Shown here: positions 44,757 to 55,828 of the stretch, in pieces
How the letters are laid out: every line of letters starts with the position of its first letter
Position numbering within the stretch: position 1 is the first letter of the stretch
From: Ceratobasidium sp. AG-K
Lineage: Eukaryota; Basidiomycota; Agaricomycetes; Cantharellales; Ceratobasidiaceae
Assembly: GCA_037039685.1 (NCBI GenBank)
Contig: JAWNGF010000004.1
Span: forward strand, 3,038,001-3,102,000
DNA: 64,000 nucleotides
Reading direction: 5' to 3'
Notes under the pieces: model-generated
The model's database searches: none
Told to the model about the DNA's origin: nothing
Seen by the model: the letters and a program-made list of their open reading frames with translations, nothing else
Made by a program: the position numbers and the translations under genes

Positions 44757-46840
44757 TTATGCGCTTCCTAGTGATCCAGCTACCCAGCTAGTTGTTATGG
44801 CTTGGTGTTTAGCGCTAAGATCTTGGCACAATAACTCGGAGACCAACCTATGGTTTGTACTCAGGGCTTCACCAATAAAATGCACATGGCCACCCGCAGC
44901 CGGGCGTGTGAGTTACCCAGTACAGTTGCTCAAATTGACTTGGGCCAAACGATTCCAAATCTACCATTAGTGTCGTAAGTCCGAGTTTTGAGAATGCGCG
45001 GCGACGCTTACCCATAGCATTGGGACTACTCGCCCAATCGAACGCATACATGTCCTCAAATTGGTCCCCGAGAAATTCCAACACCCTACGTTGTGAATAT
45101 TGGCAAGGTCGGCTATTATCAGCTCCTTGAGATGTCTTCCTTTCTGAGATCCACGACTGCGTATGAATGGAGCTAGTAAAGTTGCGTCTTGATCTGTAAG
45201 TTGAGGTCGCTGAGTAACAGCCCACTCTCTGTCTTCCAGGACTCACCTACGGCGTAACTTACAATCAGCACTTGTGACACTCTATCACCGTGGGACGGAT
45301 ATACGACGTGTCGTATTATTCGATCCGTTACACCTTCGCCTCCTCTAATTCCCTCTTTGGCCCACCAAGCAGTCTTAAACTTGACACCAATTTTGGATGA
45401 GGGACCGAGTTGAACCTCACGAAGGGCTTTGTGCCGTTACGAGTCGATTTGGCAGGTCGAAGTGTCGATCATTCGGACACAGGGCGGGGGAATGGCAAAA
45501 ATAACGTGCGAGTAACTGGTTGAAAACGGCACATGCCTATGAGAGATCGCTTCACGGGTGGCCCCTCCAACGGTGAGCTTCTTGTCCTGCGTTTTGCAGA
45601 ACCCGGTCTTTGACTGATATCGCGCACTGCTCACTTGGTGCCGAGTGTGTAACCGTACCCCGGGATATTCTCCGTCGAGTTTTTCGACCATCCTATGCGG
45701 GAGCAAGCTACTACCGCCCCTGAAACAATAGTTAGTTGCGCGTCGATAATTTGGCTTCTAGTCCTTCAATTTCACGCACTCGATGCATTTACACACCAGT
45801 TTCGAGGATCTATGCTGGTCAAATGCGAAGCAGAGTTCATAAAGCACAGTATCTCTGCTCCATCCTCATCAAAACCAAGTAGCTCTTTGATTCCAGAAAA
45901 ACTCGCGCTAGCCTACGATCGAATACCCCAGTGTCGGAACACATGATTTCCAAAGAGTCTACCACAGCTGGTGGATATTTCTCCTGGAAATCAGATAGCT
46001 ACGAGTGGAGTGGCTATCAAAGAGGAATAGGTAATCCAGTCCCGCATCGTAATCTTCAATCAACTTGACGATAAAAGGACGCAGAGCTTCTCTCAGCAAC
46101 GTTGACGGGGCTTTGCTTATCCAATTATCAGGAATATCGCCCCCATGAACGTAACCAAGTTTGAACGGACCTTGGGACCGTATTTTAATATTCATATCCT
46201 TTCGCCTGAATCTCTGCGCATTGAACGTCAGCCAAGTGTTTCCGTCGAAAGGGCGATAGTCAAGCAACGGGATATCCAGTCTTTTGAATAATTCAAAGGT
46301 GTTTTCCATGAGTTTCGTGTCTGGGAATCGCATGGCTCCTACGTCTTGTAGCACTCAGCTTCAGCAGACGTTTGGTCGGCTCACGTTACACTCACGAAAT
46401 AATTATATTTTCCATCCATTCCACCGGAGCCTTTATCACTCCTCCCAAAAGAGTGAGTGTAAAAGCCTTCCTCCGACCCGCTCGTCCGCCTCCTAGACAT
46501 TGACGTCAAATAATTAACCCAGAATCATGGTTGAATATAAACCTGCGGCGCCAGCATCGACAATGGTGACTCGAGTGATAGGATCTGTTCTAAAATCGTT
46601 CAGATTCGGATGAAGAGTTCCTAGGCTGAGTATGGATCCGACTCTTTTGGCACCATTCCGGAATTCTTTTGCAAAAGTGTCGGCGGACATTAACCCGTAT
46701 GGTATCGAGGTCGGGAGCGTTGACGTTAACCATTGAGGATAGTCAACCCCGGAAAGGATCTCATAGCGGTGGGGATAGGAGGAAGTCACACAGACAGAGG
46801 GATAGTACGTACCGGAGCTTACAAGACGGGAGCTTACCAT
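44757..46840 (-). pseudogene. Flavin monoamine / L-amino-acid oxidase, broken
   Basis: Segments in order: R-V-T-I-V-D-A-G-A-A-G-L-Y (FAD dinucleotide fold, 46560); E-A-D-E-R-V-G-G-R; D-V-G-A-M-R-F-P-D (46340); H-S-T-R-S-Y-L; Y-S-H-V-I-F-A-I-P-P-P-C (45520); F-K-T-A-W-W; Y-A-F-D-W-A; and I-G-E-A-L-S-T-N-H near the end, with stop TAA at 44757. This is the fungal flavin amine-oxidase family, which oxidises amines or amino acids with release of peroxide. Damage: the first Gly of GxGxxG is Asp; one extra T near 46462; stop TAA near 45425; a frameshift near 44900. Introns of normal length are still present. Confidence 0.82.
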
Positions 46841-46867
46841 TCACGATGGCGCACGCACACGAGGCAT

Positions 46868-48001
46868 AATGTAATTTCGCGACCGATTGGCGGTTCCGGC
46901 GTTCGACTTGTCATTTCAACTGGGATGCATTCGGTACCGACCAGTGTTTGCTTAGCGAACTTGCGTCGATCAATATTACCCTCACCCACCAATCCCCGGA
47001 CTAACTTGATCAAAGCCTGCTATCGGAGTATTACAGTGACCCAGTAGGTGGACTGAGCACAAGCAAACTTACAAGTTGAAATTTGAGTGTGCGGTGGTGT
47101 TCTCACTAATTGTTCCCCATGTAACACAAAGCTTGTGTAACCGGCATCCTCCCCTCTCTCTTCTCAGAAATTTACAGGTTTGCACCAGAGGCCCGGTAAA
47201 TAAGTCGCGTCAGCGCGCGAGCTTGGACTCCCCGTGCACATGTGACCGTTCATTCATGAGACCTTGCTCCAGATTTCAAGTCTAAACCACCCGAAGGGTG
47301 CTGTCGCAGCACAATACGCGAGGAAACGAGATTGTACATACCTCACCCCCACTCAGACCTCTCACAAAACGCCTGGCCTCCCCGCTTGTCGAGTTAAACT
47401 CGCCAGATAAGAGCGGCGACCTCCCGCTTTGACCGGGTGCGAAACCGCGACTGAGAAGCAGAAAATACGCTCATCCGTCGATCATTACAACAATTGATCG
47501 AACCGGCGGGTTGGCAGAGGAGGATTGGCGGTGGATGATCTAATGATCTGCAAGGGTGATATGTGGTCGCCACCTCCCGCCGCTTCTGATTCGAACGCAG
47601 TGGCGAGCATAATGAAGACGGCTTGGCCCGACGCGCCAAGCTCGGTCACTGGCTCAATCAGGTTAACTCGCCGCCAAGAAGTAACCAGTCCCGAACAACA
47701 CGAAAGATCCCACGTCACGTAAAATATCCAACGTCCTCTAGATTAAAAACTACCAACGCAGCAAATGCAATACGATACCAAACGAAACCAGAGAAAGCGA
47801 GTGGGCTAGTCCATATGCAATGTCGTGAATGTAAACTCGGCGAGCGGAGATGAAGGTGTCCGTGTCACTATCACGTAGAGTCCATAAGCGAGGCGGGTAG
47901 GATCTGATGGGTGTCGTGGTTGTATATAGGTAAGATCGTAGGAATGAGATGAGCGGGAAAATAATTGCTTAGATCAACGTCGATAAGCACACGGAAAACA
48001 C
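46868..48001. other. No gene recognised
   Basis: Upstream flank of the amine oxidase and downstream flank of the DUF7137 gene. Small ORFs only. Confidence 0.5.
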
Positions 48002-48797
48002 TCACCAGTTCCTCGCCAACCCCCTGAGCAACCCCAGACTCGAAATCATCACCACAATCAAGGTCATACCCAACGCCAAAAACGTCGGACTCGAAAGCGA
48101 CGGCGTGCCATCACTGCATGACACACACTTCCACCCCGCTACGAAGCCATCAACACACATCCCACGGTCCACGAAAAAGACTCACATGCAATGGGCGTAT
48201 ACCCCGCCGGCTTGTACATTGCAAACTTGACATTCTGGTTCGGCGTCAGTTTGCCCGGCTCGGCCGCCACCGTCAACCCTCGCTCGTCGAAAATCCTCAA
48301 CGTATACGTCGCCTGTACGAGCTGAATGCCATTGGGCTCAGATTGCTGTGCGTACGCGTCCCAGACGACCTAGCCGGATATTAGTCAGCGTCGATTTGCA
48401 CAGGCTGGCAACGCACCTGGGTGGCCGTGCCTGGGATAACCCCGTCGACGGTGCCAAACGCGCCGGTCGGACCGACTTTGTAGGTGTTTGAGCCTTGGGT
48501 GCAGTAGGCCTGGACGGTGAGTGAGGCGGGGGTGGAGATCAGACTGGTAAAGTTCCAGCCAAAGGTGATGGGGTTGTTGGCCATGATTTTGTAGTACGAG
48601 GGCGTTGCGGTCTGTTGGGGGGCCGTAAAGGAGAGCGTGCCGGGTGGTGCGGTCACCGGGATCGTGTTGGTCGACGTCGTGCCCGCTACAGCACATCAGC
48701 CGGCGAAAAACACAAAAGCAACGATTAAATACGTACCTGGGGCGGAAGACGACTGGACCGCATTGCTCGTCTGCGGGTTGTTCTGCGTTTGGGACAT
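48002..48797 (-). CDS. DUF7137-type fungal membrane protein, 4 exons, 216 aa
   Basis: Exons 48797-48737, 48685-48417, 48369-48186 and 48138-48002; introns 51, 47 and 47 bp. Family marks: P-P-G-T-L-S-F-T-A-P, P-I-T-F-G-W-N-F-T, V-V-W-D-A-Y-A-Q, F-A-M-Y-K-P-A-G-Y-T-P, G-W-K-C-V-S-C, then one C-terminal membrane helix (F-L-A-L-G-M-T-L-I-V-V-M-I). A conserved fungal protein of unknown role, presumably with an extracellular domain. A signal-like stretch (S-L-T-T-L-V-V-A-F-L) lies just upstream in another frame, so the true N-terminus may begin before 48797 if one base is miscalled or an intron is missed. Confidence 0.78.
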
Positions 48798-48881
48798 GGC
48801 GGAGAAAGGCAACGACGAGGGTAGTGAGGGACGAGCGCAAAGACCACTCTAGATTGCTGACTCAGCACACGTGATTTATCC
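48798..48881. promoter_or_regulatory. 84-bp divergent (bidirectional) promoter
   Basis: Start codons of the DUF7137 gene (minus, 48797) and the oxidoreductase-like gene (plus, 48882) are 84 bp apart, so both must share promoter DNA. It contains cacacgtgat at 48867-48876, an E-box-like CACGTG. Confidence 0.6.
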
Positions 48882-49503
48882 ATGCCCTGCGCGCTGCCAC
48901 CATCAGTCCTTCGTGGATCTGCATTCGTGCCTCGACCTTGCGTCCTTTCTAGATTTGCTTCGAGTTCTACGCGCGCTAAGAATCTTGCTGCGAGACATTG
49001 GGATCTTGTCCGTGCCCATTCGCCTCATCCCGCTGTTCAGCATGTTATAGACCACCAAGCAACCAAGGCTCGGATCGCAGACCAAACGGGACTCAAGGTC
49101 ACGACTGATACCGTCCCTTCGTCCACCGCAAAAGAGGTGTTCATCAGGGGGGTACGAATACCTCTGCGCCCCAAGCCGCCGGAATCGGACGGCGAGTACC
49201 AGTTGATTATGTGATGGCCACTTTTGACGTCGTGTGATAGAGTGCTGCATGTCCGGCTGTGCAGTATGCGTCTATGATCTATACCTCTCCTCGCTCGACG
49301 ACTACAAACGCGAAATTTCAACCACTGTTACCCAACTCCGAGACCGGTCTGTGCCCCGGTACGAGTGGCCAGAAGAAGTGCGCCAGGTCGAAAAGATGGA
49401 GCGGATGAAAGAGGTCGAGGGTGACCCGTTGGACGAGCTATCTCTTGACCCAAGCATGAAGGCTTTCCTGATGCTCGAGAAGAAACTCGGTCAGAAGAAG
49501 TAG
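48882..49503 (+). CDS. Mitochondrial oxidoreductase-like (Oxidored-like domain) protein, 190 aa
   Basis: Exons 48882-49191 and 49241-49503 give 190 open residues. The N-terminus is Arg/Ser-rich and lacks acidic residues, as in a mitochondrial presequence. The second exon opens with E-C-C-M-S-G-C-A-V-C-V-Y-D-L-Y, the cysteine-rich signature of the Oxidored-like family (PF09791, human OXLD1). The join P-P-E-S-D/E-C-C only works with an intron starting GC (GCGAGT) at 49192 and ending ATAG at 49240. The C-terminus is Lys/Glu-rich. Role in fungi is not established. Confidence 0.85.
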
Positions 49504-50035
49504 GCGATGGAGACGTACTCTTGTTGCTCTATGTGTGGGATGACATTTGGCTACTTAACTCTTGTATTATCTCACTTAATACGATTCTGATGTGAAACTA
49601 TCTGCTCTTCTAGAGAATGCGCTGGCGCGGTCTACAAGCCCAGAGGCTTGAACCAAACGAATATCGAATGACGCTTGTGCGCAAACATCCTTGTGTCGTC
49701 GCGGGCCCGGGAGTTTGGTTATATTTATTCACTCGGACAAAACGGTCAAGTGGAAATTAGGCGCCAAGCTCAAATTTACCTTTGGACACCATAGCCACCT
49801 CAACTCCAAGCTATCACAACATTATCACAGTCTAAAAGCTCTTAATTATCCCACTTTTGGACCTGTGTGTCATAGCAGCAAGTAATCCCATACCATTTTC
49901 TTCAGAATTCCCGGCTAACATTGTGTGGATACAGCCCGGGTCATTGACTGACCATCCAGAGTTTGCCAGCCTTGGTGCGCCTAGTTTCCGACCTACATTA
50001 TCAACACTCAAGCAAGACTTCACAGATCTACTAGA
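49504..50035. other. Intergenic
   Basis: No gene seen. Holds the promoter of the DUF4470 gene. Confidence 0.5.
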
Positions 50036-50615
50036 ATGTCACACCCACAGTATTGGCCCTCTAAACAATTCTTCTACCCGATTGGAAACACACCAGCTGT
50101 CTCTCTCACAAGGGATTTGTCACCCAAGCAGTCGGCAGATATCCTGCTCCTAGGATGCAGTGACCCCCAAAACATTTTATTCTCCCTGTATTCAGACGTT
50201 ACAGTTGAATCTGGTATGTTATCGTCCTGAGGCCTACAACCCTGCCACTGACTTCAAGAAACTAGCTCTGTGCAAAATGGATATTATGTGTTGTGACCTT
50301 GAACCGGGAATCCTTGCCCAAAACATCCTCTTGTTCTCACTACTTGAAACCAAAGAACCAATAGACTGCATCTGGGACATATTTTACCATTTCAAAATTG
50401 ATAGCCAGGCGTTGAAACTACTGGTCACCCACAGTTGTATATTATTCAACCATGCACATTCAATGGAAGCATGGCAGAAATCAAGGTTTGGGCCCTTTTT
50501 GAAGATGGTGGGTGCTTGTACACTAGGAGAACTTTGTCTTTATTGGAAGAATTACGCTGAATTCCTGGATTTACCCTCCAAACATCTGAAGAGCCTTTTG
50601 TTGGAACAGTCCGCC
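50036..50615 (+). pseudogene. DUF4470 (MYND-type) gene, 5' part, cut by element 2
   Basis: Exon 1 50036-50213, a 52-bp intron with GTATGT donor and CTAG acceptor, then exon 2 from 50266. Family marks: Y-W-P-S-K-Q-F-F-Y-P-I-G-N, A-D-I-L-L-L-G-C, C-C-D-L-E-P-G-I-L-A-Q-N-I-L-L-F. DUF4470 is the N-terminal domain of a large Agaricomycete family that often ends in a MYND zinc finger. The frame is open but stops matching at 50615, exactly where the LTR begins (TGTCGTGAGC), so the remainder should lie beyond the nested elements, outside the window. Expected target duplication: ccgcc (50611-50615). Confidence 0.85.
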
Positions 50616-51072
50616 TGTCGTGAGCTAGCTCACTCCATCGGACTTGCCCGTTGCCGCGCCCTCCTGTCTTCCCTCTTTGTGTTACGTTCCCCGTTCTGTC
50701 TGCCGCGTTGCCACCTTCTTGTGGTTATACTGTTACATTGTGTAACGCGGCTGTGCTTTGTACGAGTCATGTCTGTTCATACAGCATGACTCACATGGAC
50801 ACTCCTGACTGGTTGACTGTTATGACTCTTGTGGCTGCGTCCTGTATGACTCGGCCTTGTCTTGTTTATATATAGAGGACCAACAAGCCTGGTGACCCCA
50901 GCTTGTTTTGTCTTGTCAAAACATCCCCTTTGAGTGACACTTAGAGCCACCCCTACCCTCAAGAGCCTACAGACGCTTAAGTGCGTTGCGGCTCAAGAGG
51001 TCACTTAGGTCTTAGTGCCGTCCACTCTCCATTGCGGCTCCTCTCATAGCCACCAAGAAGAAGCTTACAACA
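50616..51072 (+). repeat. 5' LTR of element 2 (457 bp)
   Basis: Begins TGTCGTGAGC and ends cttacaaca. Matches the remnant at 7098-7525. TATA-like tatatataga near 50868. TGACTCA at 50787-50793. Confidence 0.85.
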
Positions 51073-51101
51073 TTACAAAACAAGCTTAACAACATACAAA
51101 C

Positions 51102-52396
51102 ATGTCTATTCAAGAAGATGGAGGGTCACACCCCTCATCCACTATATCAACAAGAAGAGGACCTAGTCGGGCGGCAAGGCCCACAGGATCACTAAACAAA
51201 CAAGATATCGCACAAATTCAAGCGGGAGGTCCTGCCCGATCATGCTCCCAAAGTCAAACATCAATGCCGGGAGCTTTCGGCATCACCGACATGACAACTG
51301 TACAAGAGGAAGAACCCACTATCACAAATAGGGAACCAGGAGATCTCACAAATGACCCCACTCCAGCTGCAATTCCCATTCCAACTGGAAGTCCAGGGCC
51401 ATCACGCCCTTTGTGGCCACTAGGGACTAGGAGGCTGTTCTTTTCTCCCCAACCTGAGGCTCATGGGGGCGTGTCACTTGCTCCCATTAGACCCCCTCCT
51501 ACACCACACATTCCCAATGTCCCTACAGTTCCCCAAATTGGAGGAACCATCACCAACGCAGGACCAATCCCCGTGGCTTCCCAGCCAGTCACACCAGCGA
51601 TTCCAGCACCACCGTATGTTCCACAAGGTTACTCCGGACAGTTGGCCCCGGTACAACAAAGCACCGGCGATCCAGGAAGCTCAAGTTCAAGTTCCAGCTC
51701 TAGCAGCAGAACTGTAATCAGTAATTTAGACGACCTGGACGACCTTCTAGAAGGAAGACACAACGCCACCCTTAGGGTTATAGACGGAATGAGAGTCACG
51801 ATAGATTGAAGGCTTAGCGGCCTAGAACAGGCCACACAAGTTCTAGCTAACAACCAGCAAATCTTTAACAACTCCATCAACACCCTACAAGGCACCTTGA
51901 CGGACATTCTGAACTCAGCAAGAAATGGCGAACATAATTCCTTCTTAGTCGGTCAAGACGTAACCTGCCTTCGAAATGAGGTTACCAACACTCAAGGACT
52001 AGTGAACAATGTACGCGAAGAACTCAACACTACCAGACAAGGGCAACTCAAATGGAACAAGGCAGTAACACAAGGATTAGAAACCTTACGACAGGAAGGA
52101 ACCTCCTTTACCACCAAAATCACGGAAGTTCAGGAAACTATCAACAACACGCGAGAAGAAATGGACAAAGCGTCTCTCCACGGGATCCCCTCCAGACAAT
52201 CAAATTCTCCACCACATCCAGACGCGGAATCTACCAGAATCGACAAATTAGAATTAAGAATCCAACGACTGACTGAGAACCCAAACATTGGTAGCGGACC
52301 ACGTCATCCCAAGGTGACTCGTCCAGAAGCTTTTGACGGAAAGAAAGGAGAAGGTGCCAAAATGTTCATCACACAAATGGAGAGCTACTTTGTACG
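51102..52396 (+). pseudogene. gag: gag of element 2, one TGA, truncated
   Basis: ATG 51102 opens a frame interrupted at 51807-51809 by TGA (I-D-stop-R-L-S-G-L) and continuing to 52396. The N-terminus is Pro/Gly/Thr-rich and carries a ten-serine run (51680-51709). The middle is a probable coiled coil (repeated N-T-R-E and E-T-L-R). The end, R-P-E-A-F-D-G-K-K and M-E-S-Y-F, matches the start of the Ty3 capsid domain of element 1. The capsid and zinc knuckle are cut off by element 3. Confidence 0.8.
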
Positions 52397-53566
52397 TTGT
52401 TATATATCTGAGAGTTGCAGCTACTTGTATGTACAAGAGATATAACTACAGAATACACACAGTGGAACAATATAAAGTAATGTCTCAGTAGTCTGAGATG
52501 CTCTCAGTAAGTAAGCAATCTAGTTGCACACTTAATGGAATTGATACTAAGCTTTCCTACTGTAGAGTGTATGTACACTAGTAATAGAAAGAGCAGGAGT
52601 ACTGAGCTCAGGTTCCCTTAGCTATTAAATGTCACTGTTTCACACTCCTAGTTGCAATGAACTAAGTATGTACTAATCTTAGGCTATTCCCTAAATGCCT
52701 TCCTTGTTCTTACTTGTAAAAGCACTATAAGACGTCTGCAACCTTTCCTCTATAATAGGTACTCAGGAGATCCTTTTCTTTAGGCTAACAAATACTGTTT
52801 GAGGCACACAACAATAATGGGGGAAATCACACAGCCAAGCCAAAGCACAACAGATGTAGAGTGATTGAGGATGGAGGGCTCTTAGAGGGCATGTATTTAT
52901 ACCCTAGAGGCCTCAGAACACTAGTCATCTGGTTGTGGCTATCATTGGGGGCATCTACCAATGATAGGAGGGGTGGATGAACACTGATGCCTTGATGACT
53001 AGCATTCATGGAGTCAGAGTGCTTTGGTTGGCTGGAACATATATTATGAGTCATCTAACTAATTGCTCCAGTCAAGTAACTATACTAAATCACTATCTAC
53101 AAGCTATGCAGCTCTCAAGATCTGGTGGCTGCTGAAATGAGTCATTTCAGCACCTTGACAAGCCACGAGACATATCGCGGGAAATAGCCGGTCAATTCAC
53201 ATGAAATAAGTGCGATCGGCTGAATTGGAAGCTTGCGAGTCAGTCGCAAGTTTAAGCTAAGCGAACGGATCAGTATTGGTGGAGATACAAGTATAACAAT
53301 GTATCTCTCCCTAAGCGCCAAAGACAATAAACTTAGACATTTCATATCTTTATGAAATCCCCGCATATAGAGACGCAAAAGACAGTGAATTAAAGCTACT
53401 AGAGAGTACTACATATCGACATAAAGAAGTAGCACAAAGTAGCGTTCAAGAGGGAGTAAAGACAGTTACAAAACTGCATACATGCAAACAAGCAGAAAAG
53501 TCGCCACAAGCATAGGTTTGGATTTCAGTATGTTATTCCTATGACAGAATGTCAGTATCCATAACA
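52397..53566 (-). repeat. 3' LTR of element 3 (1170 bp)
   Basis: On the minus strand begins TGTTATGGATAC and ends ATATAACA, giving TGTTA/TAACA inverted ends. Contains a near-perfect palindrome at 53131-53151 (gctgaaatga, g, tcatttcagc) centred on TGAGTCA, another TGAGTCA at 53047, and a cttgcga/tcgcaag hairpin at 53232-53250. Confidence 0.82.
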
Positions 53567-53580
53567 TAGCCCTCCCAATC
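53567..53580 (-). other. Polypurine tract of element 3
   Basis: On the minus strand reads GATTGGGAGGGCTA directly before the LTR, the expected plus-strand primer for reverse transcription. Confidence 0.6.
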
Positions 53581-53611
53581 CAAACATATGGTTGACTTAC
53601 AAGCTAGCAAG

Positions 53612-54484
53612 CTAGGCAGAGACAGCAATGGCACCATTCTGACCAAAGAAAAAGTGGAACAGGGGAGAAGGCTCAAAAATACGCCCAGTTTGCTCCTCAA
53701 ATCCATTCAGGTCATTATGGTCCACCTCAATCTGATCCTCATCTTCTTCCTCCTGGATAACAGCCTCAGTACAACCAGAATCCTTGGAAGTATCAGAAGG
53801 CAGGAAGGTGGGTGAAGAGGGGAAGAAGGCAGGATCAGGGGAATGGGCAGAATGCTCCCTAGTCCATTCCAAGCAGCGCTCCCAATGAGCCCTAGCCAAC
53901 TTCATGTGACCACAAGGCCAAGGAGGCAGGTCCATAGGAATACACTTAGCACATGCACCTTTGAACAGGGCAAGGCAGTGGAGAGCAACTATCATACCAA
54001 GGGCCCAAAGTTGACAGTGGGACACCCTGAAATCAAGTTCTTCCTTGGAGGAGAAACTAACCTCCCAAAATTCATTCTGGAAAGGTGTTCCAGGGCGAAC
54101 ATGGGGGTCTAGTAGACAAGGTTCAGCAGGGTAGCTTAGCCTAGCCTCCTTAAAAGCATTGTACAAGGGAGAATCAGAGTTATAGTTGTCAATATGTTCC
54201 ATAGTGTCACAATAATTGCCAACAATATCCCTAATCTGAAGCAAGGCATCTACAAGAGCAAGGACAGTAGCAGTGGATAAGTACCAAAGCTTTTTCCCAT
54301 CCTGCTCAGTGCAGCAAACCTCAATTCCCTCCCTGAACTTGCGCTCAAGAATAGATGGTGACATGAAAAAGCCTGAGTCCTGCTCTACATAGTAGGGGCC
54401 ATATGCTTGCAGGATATTGGCATATCTAGTAGCCAAGAACCTAACATGGTGCACAGGCATAGAACTAGTCTTGTTCAAGCACAT
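53612..54484 (-). CDS. Accessory ORF Z of element 3 (290 aa, unknown)
   Basis: A 290-residue uninterrupted frame between pol and the 3' LTR. I do not recognise it. It contains a Cys/His-containing central part (C-A-K-C, W-P-C-G-H), hydrophobic patches (L-W-A-L-G-M-I-V-A-L-H-C-L-A-L-F) that could form one membrane or buried helix, and an acidic C-terminal third (E-E-E-D-E-D). No signal peptide. It is not related by eye to the accessory ORF of element 1. Confidence 0.55.
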   Translation of the reverse strand: MCLNKTSSMPVHHVRFLATRYANILQAYGPYYVEQDSGFFMSPSILERKFREGIEVCCTEQDGKKLWYLSTATVLALVDALLQIRDIVGNYCDTMEHIDNYNSDSPLYNAFKEARLSYPAEPCLLDPHVRPGTPFQNEFWEVSFSSKEELDFRVSHCQLWALGMIVALHCLALFKGACAKCIPMDLPPWPCGHMKLARAHWERCLEWTREHSAHSPDPAFFPSSPTFLPSDTSKDSGCTEAVIQEEEDEDQIEVDHNDLNGFEEQTGRIFEPSPLFHFFFGQNGAIAVSA

Positions 54485-54842
54485 CTTGGGGTAGGAAAAT
54501 GATAGGAAATGGAAAGTAAGAGTTAAGGCAAGAATGCAGAAGAGAGCTTGTCTGTAGAGACTGCTGCTGGTCTGTAGTCGCTTCAGAGAGCCTTGTTATA
54601 TACCTTTCCATCTCTACCTGCATCCTCATGAGAATTTAGACTTAGACATTCCAGGTCTCTGTGGAATGGAGTCATACTCTCAAGAATTACTCAGAAAAAG
54701 CGCTCATGGAGTAGTTCTTTGTTCTGAGTCACACCAAAGATTAGCACAAGTACTTCTATTCCATGTGGTACACCTTATCACTCAGCATTCCAAGGGAAAG
54801 GTGATTCATTCAGATACATTCAGAATAGGTAATTACATGCAA

Positions 54843-55544
54843 TCAATGGGATCCTTGGCTAATTTCAGTCAAGATCTGGGCCACAAACCTTTCAAGGTCA
54901 GCAGGCTCCAAAGGAGGATCCTGATCATCTGGAATCTCCTCATTGTTAGGAACATTCCAGAGTGAGTCAGTAACCACTTCCATCAGAGGAGGCATGGAGG
55001 GGGAGACAGGCACCTCCTCAGCAGACTCTTCTGAGTCCCAATCTGAAAAATCGTCCCAGATCTGGTCCTCAGCAAGCCTAGAACTTCAAAGTAAAGTTAG
55101 CCTTGCATAGTGGAGCATCAGAATACTCACTTATCCCATGTACCAGCCCAAAGTGGTCCATCATACCCATAATTGACAGGAGTATACTTGACAAAGTCAT
55201 CCAGCCAGGTATCAGGAGCACTAGGTCCTTCCTCATCATCTGATAGGATAGATAGTCAGCCTAAAGTATTAGGGGACACAGCCATACTCACCAGACTCTG
55301 AGTCATAGTCAGGATTGACATCACAATGCACTCCTGGTCCAGAAAGAACCCATTGGTATCTAGCCCATCCTTGGCTAGCCAAGATATCCAATATACCAGG
55401 AGGAGTAGGGGGTCGCTCTGGAGCAGCAGTTGAGTCTAGGGAGTTAGACATAGTAGACTGGAAGTGTGCAGATAAGGAGACTTGATGGAGACGATTCAGA
55501 GGCTCTGAGCTTAATACATCATTAAGTTCCAAGAGTTTGTGCAT
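54843..55544 (-). CDS. Spliced accessory gene of element 3 (198 aa, 3 exons, unknown)
   Basis: Exons 55544-55292, 55239-55131 and 55077-54843 are joined by introns of 52 and 53 bp with GTGAGT donors and CAG/TAG acceptors, and give one open frame of 198 residues ending at TGA 54843. The product is acidic, with a proline-rich N-terminal part (P-P-T-P-P-G), Trp-rich middle (W-L-D-D-F, P-L-W-A-G-T-W) and D-W-D-S-E-E-S. A downstream start (M-S-N-S-L) is also possible. It lies inside a retrotransposon, between pol and the 3' LTR, where spliced host-type genes are unusual. Function unknown. Confidence 0.65.
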
Positions 55545-55828
55545 GGGGAAAACATCCAGATCTTTCTAAGATAGGTCAATACCCTCAAAATAAGCTCAAG
55601 AATGCGAAATCTAACATGTGAATTCAGTGGCTCTATGATGTCAGAGCTTCCTATCATAAGGCAGTTTAGAGTTTTGATTCCCTTTTTAGACCCAAACAGA
55701 CAGAAATTCCGGCATTCAAGATCACCTTTGATCTGTTACAGTTCCTTATCATCTCACAGATTACAAGGATCAAGTCAGGTAACATTGTAACAGATCATGT
55801 GACTACATGTAAACCAAGCGACATGAAC

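Larger units (their letters stand above)
50616..52396 (+). mobile_element. Ty3-type LTR retrotransposon (element 2), 5' part, interrupted by element 3
   Basis: LTR 50616-51072 is followed by a leader and a gag frame that stops matching at 52396, where element 3's 3' LTR begins. The remainder lies beyond the window. CpG is not strongly depleted here, unlike elements 1 and 3. Inserted in a DUF4470 gene. Confidence 0.85.

Noticed and set aside
51680..51715. Serine-codon run in element 2 gag as a microsatellite of interest
   Set aside because: A simple low-complexity run, common in Gag N-termini.
53131..53151. Palindrome in the element 3 LTR as a transposon end or recombination site
   Set aside because: It lies inside the LTR and is explained as a bZIP site with symmetric flanks; I kept it only as an LTR detail.
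53151..53160. Alternative LTR start for element 3 at 53160 (TGTCAAGGTG)
   Set aside because: No polypurine tract precedes it and flanks show no duplication; 53566 has GGGAGGG next to it and TGTTA/TAACA ends.
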